Under the pieces are notes generated by a model that was not told the origin of the DNA, ran no database searches, and worked only from the letters and a program-made list of their open reading frames with translations. A stretch of 64,000 nt of DNA from Liolophura sinensis (taxonomy: Eukaryota; Mollusca; Polyplacophora; Chitonida; Chitonidae): contig NC_088307.1 in NCBI RefSeq assembly GCF_032854445.1, forward strand, positions 29,358,484 to 29,422,483. Reading direction: 5' to 3'. The first letter of the stretch is position 1. Every line of letters starts with the position of its first letter. Positions 58,490-64,000 of the stretch are shown one piece after another. The position numbers and the translations under genes are program-made.

Positions 58490-58750
58490 TTATGACAACT
58501 TAAGCTGTCTAAGTTTGCACACGTTTCTAGAAGTTGTGACAACTTGAGCTGCCTAAGTTTGCACACGTTTCTAGAAGTTATGACTACTTGAGCTAAGTTT
58601 GCACACGTTTCTAGAAGTAATGACAACTTGAGCTGTCAAAGTCTGAACATGTTTCTGGAAGTTATGACAACTTGAGCTGTCTAAGTTTGCACACGTTTCT
58701 AGAAGTTATGACAACTTGAGCTGTCTAAGTTTGCGCAGGTTTCTAGAAGT
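58490..58750. repeat. minisatellite, 44-bp unit, ~6 copies
   Basis: The unit contains AGTTATGACAACTTGAGCTG followed by TCTAAGTTTGCACACGTTTC. Confidence 0.92.
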
Positions 58751-61145
58751 TAAAGCAATACATGCAATAGTAACTTCTATCACTGGTTGGAGATGGCAAA
58801 CCTTCACAAGCGAGGTCGTAGTGGGGAGACATTCAGATTTCTGAATTGGTCCCAGTAATACAGCCAGCATTACTTTCTTGATTTCGTCTGTATTGGCTTT
58901 GTCTAGTTTGGAATTTGTCATCTGTCAGCATAGTCATTATTACGAGTGCCCGACTGGAGTTGAGTGATGTGACCCACTGGGAACTGCACAGAAGTGTATG
59001 TCACCAGATATCTCAGGAAGCACAGCATGCCCCGCCACACCCATTGTCTTCTCGTTGTCGTGTATTAGTCTGGGTGAATCATTGTGTAACTGTAACGGAG
59101 ACCCTGGCTGTGCGGGGCACCATCGCTTAACGGGCCGGTTTTATTGTATCATTATACCTACATATGTGTCTGTTTTTTTGTTTGTTTGGTTTCATCAGAA
59201 CTTTGGAAGCCAGTTCAAATATTGATAGCAATCAGTTTTTATTTGCAAGATCGATCTTTATTCAGATTGTGAAGGTAAGAAGACTGGGTAACAAATTAAG
59301 CTACGGATTAAACATGATAATTCCTTAGATATACACAATTCTGTTGTTGTTGTTGTGATAATACAGAACAGAATAGTGCCATGTTGAAACGAGTACTGGT
59401 ACATGAAAACTGAAAGAGCTTTGTTACAATGGTACAGAACATTGATCAGATTTGTGTGGACAGATTTAGAATTCTCTGAATTGCGTTCAGAAAATGAATC
59501 GTGTATGGCTGTGTGTTTTTACAAGTGTCAAGATTGACATTTCTGAGTGCAGGCTGGTTTTCAACGCGTTTCAACATATTCTATGCTAATTATTCTACGT
59601 ACTGAAAATGAAAGATTCAGCGTGGTAGCTGCTCTGTATTTCTGCTCAAATCTGAACAAAATTCTGTCCGAACTGCGTCAACTTTTTGACAGGTTAGTGT
59701 AGCAGAACATTGTGACAGATGAATTTGTTTGTATAACCCGAAATGTAATGAAATGGTTAGCAATACATTGTGTTCCACCATACCTGGTGAACTGCATGTT
59801 AACAAGATTGTAGCAAAGACAACTGAGCTTCACTCTATTATGAAAATTCAGGTAATAGTACAGGTGGTAGATTTTATGTACAGGATTCAGTCAAAGTCCT
59901 CTGTTAAGATTCAGGAACTGAGTACTCTGTGTCATCTTGTCCAGTGCGTGGTATTCACAGGATTGTGTCAATCGGGTTTAATCTGTTAGGCTCTGCTTCT
60001 TCATGAACTTCTCTGGCCATCCTTTGTAGCAGCCGGTATTTCTTTCGTAACTGCATGTTTTCAAGATTTTCGTCACATGTTTATGACATACTCAGGGAGT
60101 TGACCACCCCAACGCACTGCCACGCGAGCGCGTCCTGACACCGCTGTATACCCCAAACTACATTTACAGAATGAGATAGGATTGTGGTCTACTTGCACAA
60201 CATCGTTGTAACATCACCAGCGTGGAATTGCCCCGACAGTTCCTAGTGCTTGTTGTCAATGAAGTAAAACGCACGCAAGGTTATGCAGGCTTGAAGGAGA
60301 CTTCAGGAATTTCTCGCACATTTGTAATGTTATTTGGTTGTTGTGACGTTTTCCTACAGGAAAGAGAATGTTAACTCAGGCCGTCTGGCTTGGCTGTGCG
60401 GTGGGGTTAGGTTGTGTGACCTTATATATATTATATTACAAATGTGTATCAATTGACTTCATAACGTATCGTTGACAGTATTACCTTACTGTAAAATGCA
60501 AACCCATCATTTTGTGAAATAAATCAGACATTTCCGTGTCACCTCATTGTTTTGTTTGTTTGTTTGTGTCTGTACCTGCGCGTGTCTGTGTGGGTCATTT
60601 ATCTATTGTGATGAAAACAGGATACCTTTTCTGGTGTGGAGAAAGGATGAGTAACTGTACATTCCTAGATAAGAAAGCCCCAGGCACAAATACAAAGTTA
60701 ATCCAGGAAAATACAGTTAATCCAGGAATGAACTGTTAATCTGTAGAGTTACGAGGTTTTCCTCCAGTTTAAATGGTTGCATTAGTGTTACATAATAAAT
60801 GATTTCTGTGTTTAGTGATGGTAGGGAGTGGGGATACGAAGTGCACAGGTCACACAAAGCCTATGTTTCAGTTCTGATTCTTTATGTATGACGACATGGA
60901 TGACCTTAATCTGCCAGACAAATTTAGGAAAGTATGGCTGCTGTGGGAGGGATGAGGGAGAAATTAGAGTTTCTCAATAGAGCGACATCACAGCAAGTGC
61001 ACAATGTAATCTGAATTGACCACTGTTCTCGTGGAATGCATGAGTAACACAATACCCGTGATAACAATGTCAAGCTTACAGTTTAGGCTGCTATTAGATA
61101 AGGTGGGAAAGGTTCCCTATTTCTTCAAGACTGGACTGCGGTGAA
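58751..61145. other. downstream unique stretch
   Basis: No gene or element recognised. AATAAA hexamers near 60516 and 60790. Confidence 0.4.
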
Positions 61146-61149
61146 GCAT

Positions 61150-62285
61150 CGTGTTGTAATGTTGTGTCTGGTGTCGGTATACTGTGACTGGGTGTGGCAT
61201 CATGCCTGGTGTCCGTATACTGTGACCCAGTGTGGCATCATGTCTGGTGTCGGTATACTGTGACCCAGTGTGGCATCACGTCTGGTGTCCGTATACTGTG
61301 ACCCAGTGTGGTGTCCTTTCTGGTGAACATACACTGTGACTGGGTACGGCATCACATCTGGTGTTGGTATACTGTGACCCAGTGTGGCATCATGCCTGGT
61401 GTCAGTATACCATGACCCAGTGTGGCATCATGTCTGGTGTCCGTATACTGTGACCCAGTGTGGTGTCCTTTCTGGTGAACATACACTGTGACTGGGTACG
61501 GCATCACGTCTGGTGTTGGTATACCGTGACCCAGTGTGGCATCATGTCTGGTGTCAGTATACTGTGACCGAGTGTGGTGTCCTTTCTGGTGAACATACAC
61601 TGTGACTGGGTATGGCATCACGTCTGGTGTCGGGATACCGTGACCCAGTGTGGCATCATGTCTGGTGTCAGTATACTGTGACCCAGTGTGGCATCATGTC
61701 TGGTGTCAGTATACCGTGACCCAGTGTGGCATCATGCCTGGTGTCAGTATACCGTGACCCAGTGTGGCATCATGTCTGGTGAACATACACTGTGACTGGG
61801 TGCGGCATCATGCCTGGTGTCAGTATACCTTGACCCAGTGTGGCATCATGTCTGGTGTCAGTATACTGTGACTGGGTGTGGTGTCCTTTCTGGTGAACAT
61901 ACACTGTGACTGGGTATGGCATCACGTCTGGTGTCAGTATACCGTGACTGGGTATGGCATCACGTCTGGTGTCAGTATACTGTGACTGGGTGTGGCATCA
62001 CGTCTGGTGTCAGTATACCGTGACCCAGTGTGGCATCACGTCTGGTGTCCGTATACTGTGACCCAGTGTGGCATCATGTCTGGTGTCCGTATACTGTGAC
62101 CCAGTGTGGCATCATGTCTGGTGTCCGTATACTGTGACCCAGTGTGGCATCATGTCTGGTGTCATGTACCTTGACTGGGCATGGTGTTCTCCCTGGTGTC
62201 AGTATACCGTGACTGGATGGCATCATGTTTGGTGTCAGTATACTGTGACTGAGTGTGGCATCATGTCCAGTGTCAGTAGGCTGTG
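61150..62285. repeat. minisatellite, 38-bp unit, ~30 copies, derived from SINE family B
   Basis: The unit contains CTGGTGTCAGTATACTGTGA then CTGGGTGTGGCATCATGT, closely matching the SINE body at 2702-2746 (CTGGTGTCAGTATAATGTGA). Confidence 0.93.
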
Positions 62286-62440
62286 CCTGGAAGAGGTTTC
62301 ACATCTAATGGCAAGGAGTCCATGTGCTGAGACACTTCAGTTTCACTCTAACTTCTTGTGGAGCCTAGGTGACTATTAAATTGGTCAGCCAATCTTGTGC
62401 GACCATTTGTGCAGAAAGCCATTCGTCTTCTGCCAATATG

Positions 62441-62795
62441 CTGGCCCGGATAGCACAGTTTGTAGAGTGTCTGCTTCGGAAGCAGTAAATACAGGGTCCA
62501 AGTGACACATAAGACCTTAAAAAGAGGAAGTTGTAACTGCCTCGCTGGGCGTTCAGCATGAAGGGGAAAGTGCAACGACTGGTTGACCCATATCAGTATA
62601 ATGGCTTGGACAGGGCGGCTTACTTGCCTTTGGCAAGGCGTCTTAGTGAAGCAGCACTAGATAAAAGAGCAGTGGAAATCTGTCCTGCATCAAGGAGGCA
62701 TATTACATGCACTTTAAGGATTCGTTCGTCGTCATATGACTGAAATATTGTTAAGTACAACATTAAAGCCCCAGCACTCACTCACTCACTCTTCT
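62441..62795 (+). mobile_element. SINE family B-like, near full length
   Basis: tRNA-like head GGCCCGGATAGCACAGTTTG, a body with CCATATCAGTATAATGGCTT and the tail GTCGTCATATGACTGAAATA, ending AGCACTCACTCACTCACTC. Confidence 0.72.
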
Positions 62796-64000
62796 GCCAA
62801 TATTGTGTGCAGAGGGGTCATGCATCCATAAAAGAGAAATTCTTAAGTATATATGTTATCAAGCAATACGTCCTTTTAATTACATTGGTGTAAGTGTCAA
62901 AATTAGGACCAGCCTATTATTTCCAAACAGAAGCTGTAATTATAAATAAGATTTTAATAATATTTAGCAACATCAAATCCATGCAGCCAAAGTTAGATTC
63001 GTGAAGCCCCAATTAAATTAGGAGAAATCATACTGCAGTCAGATTTCCATATTATTAGATAGACTGGCGTGCTCAGATGTTAGTGTTCATGATTTTGAAG
63101 AAAATTCCTGTAGGGAAGAGTGAGGAGTGGGGGTATTTGCATTACAAGAGTTCTTGTTGGTTCTCTTCTTTGGTTTGGAATTTCGTTAAGGCCGTAAAAT
63201 GATACCGTTGATGCCAACATTAAAATTTTTCTGAAAGTTCACGAACAAATCTTTGAACAACAAATAATAAAGCTTTGAACAACAGTAAAATCATACAAAT
63301 ATTGTAACATGTTAAGCTAGCTTCGTTAGCCATTACACCTGGGACTGGCTGGCATTGATTTTGGTTTTCACCAAGGAAACCCCTTCAGCAGTAGGGATTC
63401 GGGGCCAGGAAAGATTGGAAACCTGTACTGAGACTAAACAACAGTACTGAAATGCATGAAATAAAAATAGCATGCATTCAAAATAAAGGCGATTTACATC
63501 TGTCGTATAAAGAACACTATTTACAAATACAGGGCGGCTGGGGCACCTATCTGAAATCGATGCCTGAGATGACTATGAGTTCGGACAGACACATTATTTG
63601 GCGGCCAACAGATGTGTATTAAAGCAACCAAGGAAAGTACAGAGGTGTTCAAGATCAAGACAGGTCTGTGATAGTATACGTAATCAAAGCCCTTCAGAGC
63701 TAAGTCCAAACCATGCAGGTTTGCAGCCAAACATATAACTTTGGAACCCACTGGCTAGCCATAATCCAAAACTCTGCCGTTGTTTGAACCAGGAGCTTGT
63801 GGGGCAATAGTACGGAGACGTGTGGAGAACGTCTCTCAGCAGTCGAATTCTGCGTGGAGGTAAAACTGACAAGAACGCCGACCCTAACAACAATTAAGAT
63901 TTCACACGAACTAAATGACCCGTCCGTTCACTATCAAAATCGCCAACCGTTACAATATCAAAATATAAAGGTGGATTCTCAGTTTTGTTTTTTATTTTGT
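62796..64000. other. right edge, unique
   Basis: Minus-strand frames at 63521-63751 and 63684-63893 have no family I recognise. Not called. Confidence 0.4.

Overview
The window is eukaryotic and animal. It holds one recognisable protein-coding gene, split over 16 coding exons on the + strand, in a very repeat-rich background. Exons E2 to E17 (13950 to 52158) join in a single consistent reading frame. I worked this out by hand from splice sites and codon phases. The join predicts an 830-residue type I membrane protein that I recognise as betaglycan, the type III TGF-beta receptor (TGFBR3). It has a signal peptide, an orphan domain in two halves, a 10-cysteine ZP domain with Ser-Gly glycosaminoglycan sites, a membrane segment almost identical to the vertebrate one, and a short tail. 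Vertebrate betaglycan is about 850 residues. The dispersed repeats include tRNA-derived SINEs whose 3' tail reads roughly 'tataagtgaaatattcttgagta...aacaccaatcaaataaata', which I associate with molluscs and related lophotrochozoans. A mollusc or close relative is therefore my best guess for the source, by inference only.

Layout: 1-6.7 kb is upstream sequence with a MITE, SINEs, a Penelope-like reverse transcriptase relic, an inverted pair of older repeats, a CTCF-like site and a 20-bp palindrome. 6.77-6.99 kb is the likely TATA-less promoter and non-coding first exon. 7.0-13.7 kb is intron 1, mostly minisatellites. 13.74-14.03 kb is the exon with the start codon and signal peptide. 14.0-36.07 kb is intron 2, about 22 kb, loaded with tandem arrays. 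36.07-52.16 kb carries the other 15 coding exons. 52.16-61 kb is 3'UTR and downstream sequence with a few arrays. 61.1-62.8 kb is a SINE-derived minisatellite and a SINE. The rest is featureless to me.

About 30 tandem arrays (units of 18 to 95 bp) cover roughly a quarter of the window, estimated by eye. Nearly all the long open frames are these arrays read in one or several frames; I do not regard them as genes.

The most unusual signals concern how the arrays arose and what they contain. Three arrays are built from copies of betaglycan exon ends. In two of these the copies include the splice donor, leaving a string of decoy 5' splice sites behind the real one (after E3 and E14). One array before E13 repeats an acceptor-like sequence. 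The 38-bp array at 61.1-62.3 kb can be traced to a SINE body in which a 7-bp word occurs twice, exactly 38 bp apart. Several intronic arrays multiply known transcription-factor words (AGGTGTGA, AGGTCA, CACGTG). I saw no rRNA, functional tRNA gene or CRISPR array.
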